A stretch of DNA of 64,000 bases from Pelagibacterium xiamenense (lineage in GTDB: Bacteria; Pseudomonadota; Alphaproteobacteria; Rhizobiales; Devosiaceae), in contig NZ_JAJOYS010000002.1 of NCBI RefSeq assembly GCF_021166475.1, positions 496,001-560,000 of the forward strand. The letters run 5' to 3'. Shown here piece after piece: positions 45,101 to 53,846 of this stretch. The notes under the pieces are model-generated. The model made no database searches, had not been told where the DNA came from, and worked only from the letters and a program-made list of their open reading frames with translations. How positions within the stretch are numbered: the first letter of the stretch is position 1; every line of letters begins with the position of its first letter. The position numbers were made by a program, and so were the translations under genes.

Positions 45101-46648
45101 ATGATGAACGGACCCGCCCCTGAAACGCTGCTTTCCCTTAGGGGCCTGACCAAGACTTTCGGTACGTTCAAGGCCAACGATTCCGTCGACCTCGAAATAC
45201 GCCCCGGCGAAATTCACGCTCTTCTGGGCGAGAACGGCGCGGGCAAGTCGACGCTGGTCAAAATGCTTTACGGCGCCCTCCAGCCCGACGCCGGTACCAT
45301 AGTCTGGCGCGGCGAGGAGGTCACCGTCCCCAATCCGGCCCATGCACGGCATCTGGGCATCGGCATGGTGTTCCAGCATTTCTCGCTGTTCGAAGCCCTG
45401 ACGGTTGCGGAAAACATCGCCGTCGCGTTGCCAGGTGACATCCCCTTGCGCAAGATCGCCGCCGACCTCGAGCGCGTCTCGAAGGAATACGGCCTGCCGC
45501 TCAAGGCCAACGCGCGCGTCTACGACCTCTCCGTGGGCGAACGCCAGCGCATAGAGATCGTCCGCTGCCTCCTTCAGCAGCCCGACCTCATCATCATGGA
45601 CGAGCCCACCTCCGTGCTCACCCCGCAGGAGGTCGACCAGCTCTTCAAGGTCCTCCGCCAGCTCTCCTCCGAGGGCAAGGCAATCCTCTATATCTCCCAC
45701 AAGCTCGAGGAAGTCCGCGCGCTCTGCGAACGCGCCACTATCCTCCGCCACGGCAAGCGCGTGGGCGATTGCGTCCCCAACGCCGAGACCGCCGCCTCGA
45801 TTGCCCGCATGATGGTGGGCGCCGACATCCACGAAGTCCGCCCCGCCAGGCACGACGTCGACCGCTCCAATCCCCTGCTGAGCCTCAAGGGCGTTACTAT
45901 GGACGCGCGCGACACCTTCGGCACGGCGCTCAAGGATGTGTCTCTCGACCTCTACGCCGGCGAAATCGCAGGCATCGCCGGGATCGCCGGCAACGGGCAG
46001 ACCGAACTCTTCGACGTCATCTCGGGCGAGCGCCTTGCCGGCCGCCCCGAGCAGGTCATGCTCTTGGGCCGCCCCATCGGTCATGCCGACATTTCCCAAC
46101 GCCGCGCCATGGGCGCTGTCTTCATCTCCGAGGAACGCCTCGGGCACGCCACGGTCCCCACGCTCACGCTCTCGGAAAACGTCATCTTGACCCGCTACAG
46201 GGTCAATTCCGGTCTCAAATCCGGACCCTTCCTCAACCGCGGCAAGGCGAAATCCCTGCTCGAAACCATCACCGCCACGCTCGACGTTCGCAAAAGCGCC
46301 CCCGACCCTGCCGCGCAGGCGCTCTCGGGCGGCAACCTCCAGAAATTCATCATCGGCCGCGAAGTTCTCGAGGACCCCAGGGTCATCGTCGTCAACCAGC
46401 CCACCTGGGGCGTCGACGCGGGCTCCGCCGCCCGCATCCGCCAGGCGCTGATCGACCTCGCCGAAAGCGGCGCCGCCGTCCTCGTCATCAGCCAGGACCT
46501 CGACGAGCTCTTCGAATTCACCGACCGCCTCGCCGCCATCGCGGAAGGCCGCCTCTCCGAATTCGAGCCCGTCGCCAAGACCAACCGCAACGCCATCGGC
46601 CTCAAGATGTCCGGCATCTTCGCGGGCGACGAGGAGGCCGCCCAGTGA
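45101..46648 (+). CDS. Nucleoside/purine-type ABC transporter ATP-binding protein, two ATPase domains
   Basis: The 515-residue protein is of the YufO/NupA type. The first ATPase domain has [50 protein letters not shown] and LIIMDEPTSVLTPQEV. The second has the degenerate loop GIAGNGQTELFDVI and LSGGNLQKFIIGREVL. It powers uptake by the two permeases encoded next; all four transporter genes run in the same direction. Adenine deaminase follows the binding protein, so purine bases or nucleosides are the likely cargo. Confidence 0.93.
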   Translation: MMNGPAPETLLSLRGLTKTFGTFKANDSVDLEIRPGEIHALLGENGAGKSTLVKMLYGALQPDAGTIVWRGEEVTVPNPAHARHLGIGMVFQHFSLFEALTVAENIAVALPGDIPLRKIAADLERVSKEYGLPLKANARVYDLSVGERQRIEIVRCLLQQPDLIIMDEPTSVLTPQEVDQLFKVLRQLSSEGKAILYISHKLEEVRALCERATILRHGKRVGDCVPNAETAASIARMMVGADIHEVRPARHDVDRSNPLLSLKGVTMDARDTFGTALKDVSLDLYAGEIAGIAGIAGNGQTELFDVISGERLAGRPEQVMLLGRPIGHADISQRRAMGAVFISEERLGHATVPTLTLSENVILTRYRVNSGLKSGPFLNRGKAKSLLETITATLDVRKSAPDPAAQALSGGNLQKFIIGREVLEDPRVIVVNQPTWGVDAGSAARIRQALIDLAESGAAVLVISQDLDELFEFTDRLAAIAEGRLSEFEPVAKTNRNAIGLKMSGIFAGDEEAAQ

Positions 46649-47736
46649 GAATAGAACTCATCAAGCGCGGCACCCCCTCGGCAACCCTGCGGTATCTCTC
46701 GCCGATAATCGGGCTCACCCTCGCAGTTATCACCGGCGCCATTATGTTCGCCATAATGGGCAAGGACCCGGCCGTAGCGCTCTACGTCTATTTCGTCGAG
46801 CCGCTGACCGAGGCCTGGTCGGTCCATGAACTGTTGATCAAGGCCGCGCCCTTGATCCTCATGGGTGCCGGCCTATCCGTTTGTTATCTATCGAATAATT
46901 GGAATATCGGCGCCGAGGGTCAGTTCATCGTCGGCGCGCTCGCGGGCTCCATTTTTCCGGTACTTTTCACCGGTTTCGACAGTTTCATCGTACTCCCCAG
47001 CATGGTCATCTTCGCGATGGTCGGCGGCGCCCTTTACGCGGGTATCCCGGCGCTCCTCAAAGCGAAGTTCAACACCAACGAAATCCTCACCAGCCTGATG
47101 CTCGTCTATGTGGCCGAAAGGCTGCTCGATTGGCTGGTGCGCGGGCCCTGGCGCAATCCCGGCGGCATGAACTTCCCCGAGTCCGTCCGCTTCCCCGAAT
47201 TCGCCCGTATCCCCCAATTGATGCCCGCCGATGGCCGCGCGAACTGGGGATTCATCGCTTCTGTCATTGTCGCCATCGCCATTTGGGTCATGCTGAGCCG
47301 CACGCTCAAGGGCTTCGAAGTCAAAGTCATCGGCACCAGCCCCCGCGCCGGCCGCTTCGCGGGCTTCTCGGCGACCAACATGATCTTCTTCTCCTTCATG
47401 CTCGCCGGCGCCTGCGCGGGCCTCGCCGGGATCATCGAAGTCGCTGGCGCATCAGGACAATTGCGCCCCATCATCTCCCCCGGCTACGGCTTCACAGCCA
47501 TCATCGTGGCCTTCCTCGGACGTCTCAACCCCCTCGGCGCCATCGTCGCCGGCCTCGTCCTCGCGCTGACCTATCTCGGTGGCGAAGCCGCCCAGATCTC
47601 GCTCCAGATCTCCGACAAGGCCACCCGGGTTTTCCAGGGCGCATTGCTCTTATACGTCCTCGCCTGCGACACCCTGATCCTCTACCGCGTCCGCTTCACC
47701 CGCACCCCACGCGCAACCGTGGAGGCCGCGGAATGA
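46645..47736 (+). CDS. Nucleoside/purine-type ABC permease 1
   Basis: The 363-residue protein has about eight to ten membrane helices. The segments YLSNNWNIGAEGQFIVGALA, KAKFNTNEILTSLMLVYVAE and PGYGFTAIIVAFLGRLNPLG are standard for the first permease of BMP-linked transporters (YufP-like). It starts with GTG at 46645, overlapping the ATPase stop by four bases, and its stop overlaps the start of the second permease, so translation is coupled along the operon. It works as a heterodimer with permease 2. Confidence 0.92.
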   Translation: MRIELIKRGTPSATLRYLSPIIGLTLAVITGAIMFAIMGKDPAVALYVYFVEPLTEAWSVHELLIKAAPLILMGAGLSVCYLSNNWNIGAEGQFIVGALAGSIFPVLFTGFDSFIVLPSMVIFAMVGGALYAGIPALLKAKFNTNEILTSLMLVYVAERLLDWLVRGPWRNPGGMNFPESVRFPEFARIPQLMPADGRANWGFIASVIVAIAIWVMLSRTLKGFEVKVIGTSPRAGRFAGFSATNMIFFSFMLAGACAGLAGIIEVAGASGQLRPIISPGYGFTAIIVAFLGRLNPLGAIVAGLVLALTYLGGEAAQISLQISDKATRVFQGALLLYVLACDTLILYRVRFTRTPRATVEAAE

Positions 47737-48647
47737 TCGAAGCCATCCTCCTCACCATCGTCACCGCCTCGACCCCGCTGCTCCTCGCCGCCATCGGCGA
47801 GCTCGTCGTGGAGCGCTCGGGCGTTCTCAACCTCGGCGTCGAGGGCATGATGGTCATGGGCGCCGTCGGCGGTTTTCTGGGCATGATGTGGACCGGAAAC
47901 CCCTTTATCGGCGCGATTGTCGGCATCCTCTTCGGCATGGCGCTTTCGGCGCTGTTCGGCTTCCTCGTCCTCTCTCTGGCGACCAATCAGTACGCCACCG
48001 GCCTCGCCCTTACCATCCTCGGCCTCGGTCTTTCCGGCCTCCTGGGCGAAGCCTATGTCGGCCGCTCCGCCATCCGCATGCCCGCGCTCGACATCCCGGT
48101 CCTAACCGACCTGCCCATCATCGGCAGGCTGGTTTTCGGCCAGGATTTGATCTTCTACGTCTCGATCGCGCTCGTCATCGGCGTCGCATGGTTCCTCTTT
48201 TCCACCAAGCAGGGCCTCACCCTGCGCGCCATCGGCGACAACCACGCCTCGGCCCACGCACTCGGCATCAAGGTCATCCGCTACCGCTACCTCGCGGTTC
48301 TCTTCGGCGGCGGCTGCGCGGGTCTCGCAGGGGCCTATCTCTCGCTGGTCTACACCCCGCAATGGGCCGAGAACATGACTGCCGGCCGCGGCTGGATCGC
48401 GCTTGCGCTGGTCGTGTTCGCCTCATGGCGCCCCGCCCGCGTGCTTGCCGGCGCATACCTTTTCGGCGCGGTTTCGATCGGCCAATTGCACGCCCAGGCA
48501 CTGGGCATCGCAATCCCGTCCCAGCTACTTACTGCGCTCCCCTATCTGGCCACCATCGTCGTTCTCGTGATTATCTCTCAGAACCGGCGCCTGACCATGA
48601 TCAACACCCCGGCTTCGCTGGGCAAAAGCTTCGTGCCCGACCGCTAG
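47733..48647 (+). CDS. Nucleoside/purine-type ABC permease 2
   Basis: The 304-residue protein shows the YufQ pattern: LLLAAIGELVVERSGVLNLG, VEGMMVMGAVGGFLG, LATNQYATGLALTILGLGLS, LRAIGDNHASAHALGIKVIR and GGGCAGLAGAYLSLVYTPQW. It is the second half of the membrane channel. It overlaps permease 1 by four bases. The binding-protein gene starts 54 bases later, so transcription likely continues through it. Confidence 0.93.
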   Translation: MIEAILLTIVTASTPLLLAAIGELVVERSGVLNLGVEGMMVMGAVGGFLGMMWTGNPFIGAIVGILFGMALSALFGFLVLSLATNQYATGLALTILGLGLSGLLGEAYVGRSAIRMPALDIPVLTDLPIIGRLVFGQDLIFYVSIALVIGVAWFLFSTKQGLTLRAIGDNHASAHALGIKVIRYRYLAVLFGGGCAGLAGAYLSLVYTPQWAENMTAGRGWIALALVVFASWRPARVLAGAYLFGAVSIGQLHAQALGIAIPSQLLTALPYLATIVVLVIISQNRRLTMINTPASLGKSFVPDR

Positions 48648-48701
48648 CGCGAAGCGAAAACAATTGGCGGGAACTCCGCCGGCATGAAAGGAAGGACCAT
48701 C

Positions 48702-49778
48702 ATGAAGACAACACTTCTCACAACCCTCGCCACGGCCACCGCGCTGTCGTTGACCATGGCTCCCGCCGCCTTCGCGCAGCAGGACACCGCCGAAGCCTGC
48801 TTCGTCTATGTGGGTTCTGCCACCGACGGCGGCTGGAGCCAGGCCCATGACGAGGCCCGTCAGGCCGTGGACGAGCATTTCGGCGACGCGGTCACCACCC
48901 GCTACGTGGAATCCGTACCCGAGGCCAACTCCGAAGGCACCATCGAACGCCTCGCCCGCTCGGGCTGCGACATCATCTTCACGACCTCCTTCGGCTTCAT
49001 GGACCCCACCATCGCCGTCGCCGAACGCTTCCCGGACGTGAAGTTCGAGCACGCCACGGGCTACAAGACCGCCGACAACGTCACGGTCTACAACTCCCGC
49101 TTCTATCAGGGCCGCTACATTCAGGGTCAGATCGCCGCTTCGGTCTCTGAAACCGGCACAGCAGGCTATATCGCCTCCTTCCCGATCCCCGAGGTCGTCC
49201 AGGGTATCAACGCCTTCCTTCTGGGCGCGCAGTCGGTCAATCCGGACTTCTCGCTCAAGGTCGTATGGGTCAACTCCTGGTACGATCCGGGCGCCGAAGC
49301 CGACGCGGCCAAAGTGCTGATCGACCAGGGCGTCGACGTCATCACCCAGCACACGGACTCCACCGCTCCGGTTCAGGAAGCCGAAGCGCGCGGCATCAAG
49401 GCCTTCGGCCAGGCATCCGACATGATCGAGGCAGGCCCCACCGCCCAGCTTACCGCTATCTTGGACACCTGGGCGCCCTACTACATTGAGCGCGTGCAGG
49501 CCGTTCTCGACGGCACCTGGGAATCCGAGAGCAACTGGGACGGCCTTGCAGATGGCATCCTGACCATGGCGCCCTACACCAACATGCCGGACGAAATCGC
49601 CGCCATGGCCGAGGAAACCGAGGAAGCCATCAAGTCCGGCGAACTCGTCGTCTTCACCGGCCCGATCACCAAACAGGACGGGACCGTCTGGCTCGAAGAG
49701 GGTGAAGTTGCCGACGATGGCACTCTGCTCGGCCTCAACTTTTACGTCGAAGGCGTGGACGACCAGCTTCCCCAGTAA
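48702..49778 (+). CDS. BMP family ABC transporter substrate-binding protein
   Basis: The 358-residue protein has a Sec signal with cleavage near AFA-QQD (residue 25). The sequence FVYVGSATDGGWSQAHDEAR, the FTTSFGFMDPTIAVAERFPD block, RYIQGQIAASVSETG and VDVITQHTDSTAPVQEAE are typical of the PnrA/BMP family that binds nucleosides or purine bases in the periplasm. GGAAGG precedes the ATG at 48702. A strong terminator follows the stop, so it closes the four-gene transporter operon. Confidence 0.93.
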   Translation: MKTTLLTTLATATALSLTMAPAAFAQQDTAEACFVYVGSATDGGWSQAHDEARQAVDEHFGDAVTTRYVESVPEANSEGTIERLARSGCDIIFTTSFGFMDPTIAVAERFPDVKFEHATGYKTADNVTVYNSRFYQGRYIQGQIAASVSETGTAGYIASFPIPEVVQGINAFLLGAQSVNPDFSLKVVWVNSWYDPGAEADAAKVLIDQGVDVITQHTDSTAPVQEAEARGIKAFGQASDMIEAGPTAQLTAILDTWAPYYIERVQAVLDGTWESESNWDGLADGILTMAPYTNMPDEIAAMAEETEEAIKSGELVVFTGPITKQDGTVWLEEGEVADDGTLLGLNFYVEGVDDQLPQ

Positions 49779-49801
49779 AACGCGGAGCGTTCCGAATCGA
49801 G

Positions 49802-49829
49802 AGCGGCGGCAGCGATGCCGCCGCTTTTT
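49802..49829 (+). terminator. Rho-independent terminator after the BMP transporter
   Basis: AGCGGCGGCA-GCGA-TGCCGCCGCT forms a perfect 10-bp stem, followed directly by TTTTC. It lies 23 bases after the binding-protein stop and separates the transporter from adenine deaminase. Confidence 0.93.
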
Positions 49830-49892
49830 CTATCCTTGACGCCCCCGCTGAGCCCGGCAAACTGAACGGCCAACGACAACGACGGTGAACCG

Positions 49893-51602
49893 ATGACCAC
49901 AGCCGCCCAACTCGAAAAGATGATCAAGGCCGGGCGCGGGCACGAGCCTGCCGATCTGGTCATCAAGGACGTGCGGCTCCTCGACGTCATCACCGGCACC
50001 ATCACGCCGACCGATATCGCCATCGTCGGCGACCGCATCGTCGGCACACACGCCGAATATCAAGGCAAGACGGAAATCGACGGCCGCAACCGCTTCGCCG
50101 TCCCCGGTTTCATCGATACACACCTGCATATCGAATCCTCGCTCGTCACCCCGTTCGAATTCGACCGCTGCGTCCTGCCCCACGGCGTCACCACCGTCAT
50201 CTGCGACCCGCACGAAATCGCCAACGTCCTTGGCGCCGAAGGCATCCGCTATTTCCTGGACTGCGCGGAGCGCACCATCTTGGATGTGCGGGTCAACCTC
50301 TCCTCGTGTGTCCCCGCCACCGCGTTCGAAACCGCCGGCGCCAGACTCGAGATCGACGATCTGCTGCCCTTCCGCGACCACCCGAAGGTCATCGGCCTCG
50401 CCGAAATGATGAACTTTCCCGGTGTTTTAAACGCCGATCCGGGCATCCTCAAAAAGCTCGAAGCCTTCCAGAACGGCCATATGGACGGCCATGCCCCACT
50501 CCTGCTCGGCCAGGACCTCAACGGCTATCTCGCTGCCGGCATCCGCACCGACCACGAAGCCACGAGCGCCGCCGAAGCCCGCGAAAAGCTTGCCAAAGGC
50601 ATGGCGATCCTCATCCGCGAAGGTTCGGTTTCCAAGGACCTCGACGCCCTCGCCGAAACCCTCGACGAAAACACCTCCGCCTACGTCGCGCTTTGCACCG
50701 ATGACCGGAACCCCCTCGACATCTTCGAAGAGGGCCACCTGGACTCCTCGATCCGGCGCCTGATCGCGCATGGCCGCCCGATCCATCACGTCTACCGCGC
50801 CGCTTCGCATTCTGCGGCCCGTATTTTTGGCCTTAAAGACCGCGGCCTGCTCGGCCCCGGCTGGCGTGCGGACATAGCTCTTCTGGACGACCTTGAAACC
50901 TGCGCGGTTTCCGATGTCGTGACGGCCGGCAGGCGCATCACGCCGGAAATCTGGGATACCCGCGAGCCCGTTGAGGCCGTCGGCCTCGCCTCCATGAAGG
51001 CCAGGCCGGTGGCCCCGGAAGCCTTCATCACCCAGCCCGACCCGAACCGAAACGAAGTGCCCGTCATCGGCGTCAAACCCGGCCTCATTCTCACTTTCCG
51101 CGAGAGCGCCAGCCTTGAGACCGACGAATTGGGCCTCAAACCCGATACCGAGGCAGACGTCATAAAGGTCGCCGTCGTCGAGCGCCACGGCATCAACGGC
51201 AATATCGGCCGCAGCTTCGTCAAGGGGTTCGGGCTGAAGCGCGGCGCTATCGCTTCCTCGGTCGGCCACGACAGTCATAACATCACCGTCGTCGGCGTCA
51301 CCGACGACGACATGGCGCTGGCCGTCAACCGCCTCATCGAAATCGGCGGCGGCTTCGCGGTCGCCGACGAAGGCGAAATCCTGGCCGATCTCGCGCTCCC
51401 TCTCGCCGGTCTGATGAGCCTCGAACCCTTCGAGCGCGTCACCGAGTATCTGGAGCATCTGCGGGAAGCGGCCAAGGTCATCGGCTGCACGCTGCCAGAA
51501 CCCTTCCTGCAGGTCGCCTTCCTCGCTCTGCCGGTCATCCCCCACCTGAAAATGACCGACAAAGGCCTGTTCGACGTCGACAAGTTTGGTTTCGTGAACT
51601 GA
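49893..51602 (+). CDS. ade: Adenine deaminase
   Basis: The 569-residue amidohydrolase has the metal motif [15 protein letters not shown] (H77, H79), [15 protein letters not shown] and, in the C-terminal half, [20 protein letters not shown] and [16 protein letters not shown], specific to Ade. It turns adenine into hypoxanthine and ammonia. Hypoxanthine then feeds xanthine dehydrogenase encoded in the same region. It follows the purine-type transporter in the same direction but after a terminator, so it may have its own promoter within the 64 bp after that terminator. Confidence 0.95.
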   Translation: MTTAAQLEKMIKAGRGHEPADLVIKDVRLLDVITGTITPTDIAIVGDRIVGTHAEYQGKTEIDGRNRFAVPGFIDTHLHIESSLVTPFEFDRCVLPHGVTTVICDPHEIANVLGAEGIRYFLDCAERTILDVRVNLSSCVPATAFETAGARLEIDDLLPFRDHPKVIGLAEMMNFPGVLNADPGILKKLEAFQNGHMDGHAPLLLGQDLNGYLAAGIRTDHEATSAAEAREKLAKGMAILIREGSVSKDLDALAETLDENTSAYVALCTDDRNPLDIFEEGHLDSSIRRLIAHGRPIHHVYRAASHSAARIFGLKDRGLLGPGWRADIALLDDLETCAVSDVVTAGRRITPEIWDTREPVEAVGLASMKARPVAPEAFITQPDPNRNEVPVIGVKPGLILTFRESASLETDELGLKPDTEADVIKVAVVERHGINGNIGRSFVKGFGLKRGAIASSVGHDSHNITVVGVTDDDMALAVNRLIEIGGGFAVADEGEILADLALPLAGLMSLEPFERVTEYLEHLREAAKVIGCTLPEPFLQVAFLALPVIPHLKMTDKGLFDVDKFGFVN

Positions 51603-51643
51603 CGCGCCCTTGATTAGTCATAGACGCCGCTTATCTCGTGGCG

Positions 51644-51952
51644 ATGAACAAGGATCAGACCCGGCTCGAGCGACTATTTCTGCGCATTGAAAGGCGCTTC
51701 CCGCGCTTCGGACGCGCCATTTGGTACATCCGCCAGCCCTGGGCCATCCTGATCCGTATCCCGTTGGGGCTTTTGCTGATTGTGGGCGGAGTCTTCAGTT
51801 TCCTCCCCATCCTCGGCGTCTGGATGCTTCCGCTGGGTATCCTCCTGCTCGCCGTCGACCTCCCCTTCCTCCGCCGCCCCCTCAACGCGGTCGTCATACA
51901 ATCCGAACGGCGCTACCGCCAATGGCGCCGCACGCGCCGGAAGGCGACCTGA
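51644..51952 (+). CDS. Small two-helix membrane protein
   Basis: The 102-residue protein has a basic N-terminus (RLERLFLRIERRFPRFGR), two membrane helices (WAILIRIPLGLLLIVGGVF and a second around LPLGILLLAVDLPF), and a strongly basic C-terminal tail (SERRYRQWRRTRRKAT). Both ends should face the cytosol. The IPLGLLLIVGGVFSFLP-type helix resembles small PGPGW-like putative membrane proteins of unknown role. The ATG at 51644 was chosen; a GTG lies six bases upstream. It follows adenine deaminase by 42 bases. Confidence 0.65.
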   Translation: MNKDQTRLERLFLRIERRFPRFGRAIWYIRQPWAILIRIPLGLLLIVGGVFSFLPILGVWMLPLGILLLAVDLPFLRRPLNAVVIQSERRYRQWRRTRRKAT

Positions 51953-52056
51953 CGATCGGCCGCAGTTTCGGCGTGATCGCTGCCGAAATCCGTTCGCTGA
52001 GCGATGAAGCCAACCTCTTCACCGACCGGCTGGTGGCGAGCCTCAAGGGTTCATGA
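51922..52056 (+). CDS. Possible 44-residue protein overlapping the two-helix protein
   Basis: The frame starts inside the end of the previous gene (31-base overlap) and ends with an amphipathic stretch RSFGVIAAEIRSLSDEANLF and TDRLVASLKGS. The last 35 residues look like a helix-forming protein, not like a random frame, and they extend 100 bases past the neighbour. No ribosome site is clear, so translation would need coupling. The evidence is weak. Confidence 0.3.
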   Translation: MAPHAPEGDLTIGRSFGVIAAEIRSLSDEANLFTDRLVASLKGS

Positions 52057-52160
52057 CCGCTGAATCGCACCGCCAACGCACCGGCATGCAGTGGCTTGCG
52101 CAAGATTGGTATATATCATAACAATTATAGGGCATAACAAATGGGAGGAGGACCCTGGAT

Positions 52161-53807
52161 ATGCCCATCAGAACCATTGCCGCGTTCAGCGTACTGACCG
52201 CCGCCGCTGCGCTGCATTCCGGTGCCGCAACGGCGCAACCGCTTGACTGCGCCGCCGATAGTTTCGCGATTGACGGCCTTGTCGTCGAAACCGCCGAACA
52301 CGTCGAGCCAGGCGAAGACGCCCCCATCTCCCACTGCCGCATCGTCGGTCAGATCGACCAGCGCGAGGGCATCGATGGCATGGCATACGCCATCGGCTTC
52401 GAACTGCGGCTCCCCGACGACTGGAACGGGGATTTCGTCCACCAGTTCAACGGCGGCAATGACGGCGCCATCGTCCCCGCGCTTGGCGAACTCCCCGATG
52501 GCACCACAGCGCTGTCTCAGGGCTACGCCGTCGTCTCCAGCAACGCCGGACATAGGGGTGACGCCCACCCTGAAGCCGGCCTTGCTGGCGGCGCCCGATT
52601 CGGCTTCGATCCCGAAGCCCGCAGCGATTACGGCTATTCCGCCGTCGCCAAACTGAACCCCGTGGCCACGGCAATGGTCGAAGCCTATTACGGCGGCGAT
52701 ATCGCCCACACCTACGGCGTTGGTCGCTCCAATGGCGGCCGCCACGCCATGGTCGCCGCTGCGCGTATGCCCGAAGCCTTCGACGGCCTGCTCGTCGGCT
52801 ACCCCGGCTTCAACCTCCCCAAGGCCGCGATCCAGCACGCCTGGGACGTCCAGGCCTTCAAGTCCATCTCCGACGACATCCGCACCGCTTACAGCCAGGA
52901 CGACCTCGACATCGTTGCCAGCGCCGTCCTCGCCGCCTGCGACAACCTCGATGGCCTCGAAGACGGTATCATCGCCGATACCGACGCCTGCCAGGCCACG
53001 TTCGACATCGGCACCGTCCAGTGCGCCGAAGGCCAGAACGACCAATGCCTCTCACCCGCCCAGGTCGAAGCCCTGAGAACGATCCATGCAGGCCCCACCA
53101 ACTCCGCCGGCGAGCAGCTCTACTCGGAATGGGCCTGGGACCGTGGCATCGCCTCACCCAACTGGCGCTTTTGGAAGCTCGAGAGCACAGTGCCGCCCTG
53201 GGAGAACATGCCCATCATCGCGGTCATGGGCTCAGCTTCACTCGCCCAGATCTTCTCGACCCCGCCGACGGAAATCGAAGGCTCTCCCGCAGCGCTCGAA
53301 AATTTTCTGCTCGAGTACGACTTCGACACGGACGCCGAGGCGATCTATGCAACCACGGAAGACTTCCCGGAGTCCGCGATGGATTTCATGACGCCCCCAG
53401 GCGCCGATGATCCCGAACTCGCCGCGTACCGCGACGCCGGCGGCAAGATGATCATCTATCACGGCGTCAGCGATCCGGTGTTCTCGGTGCTCGACACCAC
53501 GGCATGGTACGAAGCGCTCGACGCCAACAATAACGGCCGCGCCGGAGATTTCGTTAAGTTCTACCGCGTCCCCGGAATGGGCCACGGCCACGGTGGCACC
53601 GCGACCGACAGCTTCGACGCCTTCTCCGCGCTCACTGCATGGGTCGAAGACGGCACCGCGCCGGGCCCGCTGGCTGCCAGCACCACACCGGACAACGCAC
53701 TCATGCCCGAACTCGCAGACGCCACCCGTAAGCTCTGCCCCTACCCGGCTGTCCCGCGCTACACCGGCGGCGACGAGGCCAGCCACGAAAGCTTCACCTG
53801 CGAATAA
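52161..53807 (+). CDS. Tannase/feruloyl esterase family protein, secreted
   Basis: The 548-residue protein has a signal peptide (cleavage near ATA-QP, residue 25). The family blocks are present: QFNGGNDGAIVP, GYAVVSSNAGHRG, the nucleophile region YGVGRSNGGRHAM with S190, CDNLDGLEDGII, IIYHGVSDPVFS with D438 and PGMGHGHGGTATDSFD with H475. The paired Cys next to Ser and His that form the CS-D-HC disulfide in tannases are Arg189 and Gly476 here, so the pair is lost together. It should hydrolyse phenolic or other esters outside the cytosol. GGGAGGAGG precedes the ATG, after an AT-rich stretch that may hold the promoter. Confidence 0.82.
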   Translation: MPIRTIAAFSVLTAAAALHSGAATAQPLDCAADSFAIDGLVVETAEHVEPGEDAPISHCRIVGQIDQREGIDGMAYAIGFELRLPDDWNGDFVHQFNGGNDGAIVPALGELPDGTTALSQGYAVVSSNAGHRGDAHPEAGLAGGARFGFDPEARSDYGYSAVAKLNPVATAMVEAYYGGDIAHTYGVGRSNGGRHAMVAAARMPEAFDGLLVGYPGFNLPKAAIQHAWDVQAFKSISDDIRTAYSQDDLDIVASAVLAACDNLDGLEDGIIADTDACQATFDIGTVQCAEGQNDQCLSPAQVEALRTIHAGPTNSAGEQLYSEWAWDRGIASPNWRFWKLESTVPPWENMPIIAVMGSASLAQIFSTPPTEIEGSPAALENFLLEYDFDTDAEAIYATTEDFPESAMDFMTPPGADDPELAAYRDAGGKMIIYHGVSDPVFSVLDTTAWYEALDANNNGRAGDFVKFYRVPGMGHGHGGTATDSFDAFSALTAWVEDGTAPGPLAASTTPDNALMPELADATRKLCPYPAVPRYTGGDEASHESFTCE

Positions 53808-53814
53808 GAAACGA

Positions 53815-53838
53815 TCCCCTCCGGCACGCCGGAGGGGA
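53815..53838. terminator. Hairpin between convergent esterase and glcB
   Basis: A perfect 10-bp inverted repeat TCCCCTCCGG-CACG-CCGGAGGGGA fills the 39-base space between the two stops. No T run follows; it can end transcripts from both sides, probably with less efficiency. Confidence 0.6.
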
Positions 53839-53846
53839 CCAAATGT

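Noticed and set aside
45769-46644. Upstream extension of the permease reading frame at 46645
   Set aside because: The extension overlaps the ATPase gene in another frame and is Arg/Pro/His-rich; membrane-protein composition begins only at the GTG at 46645.
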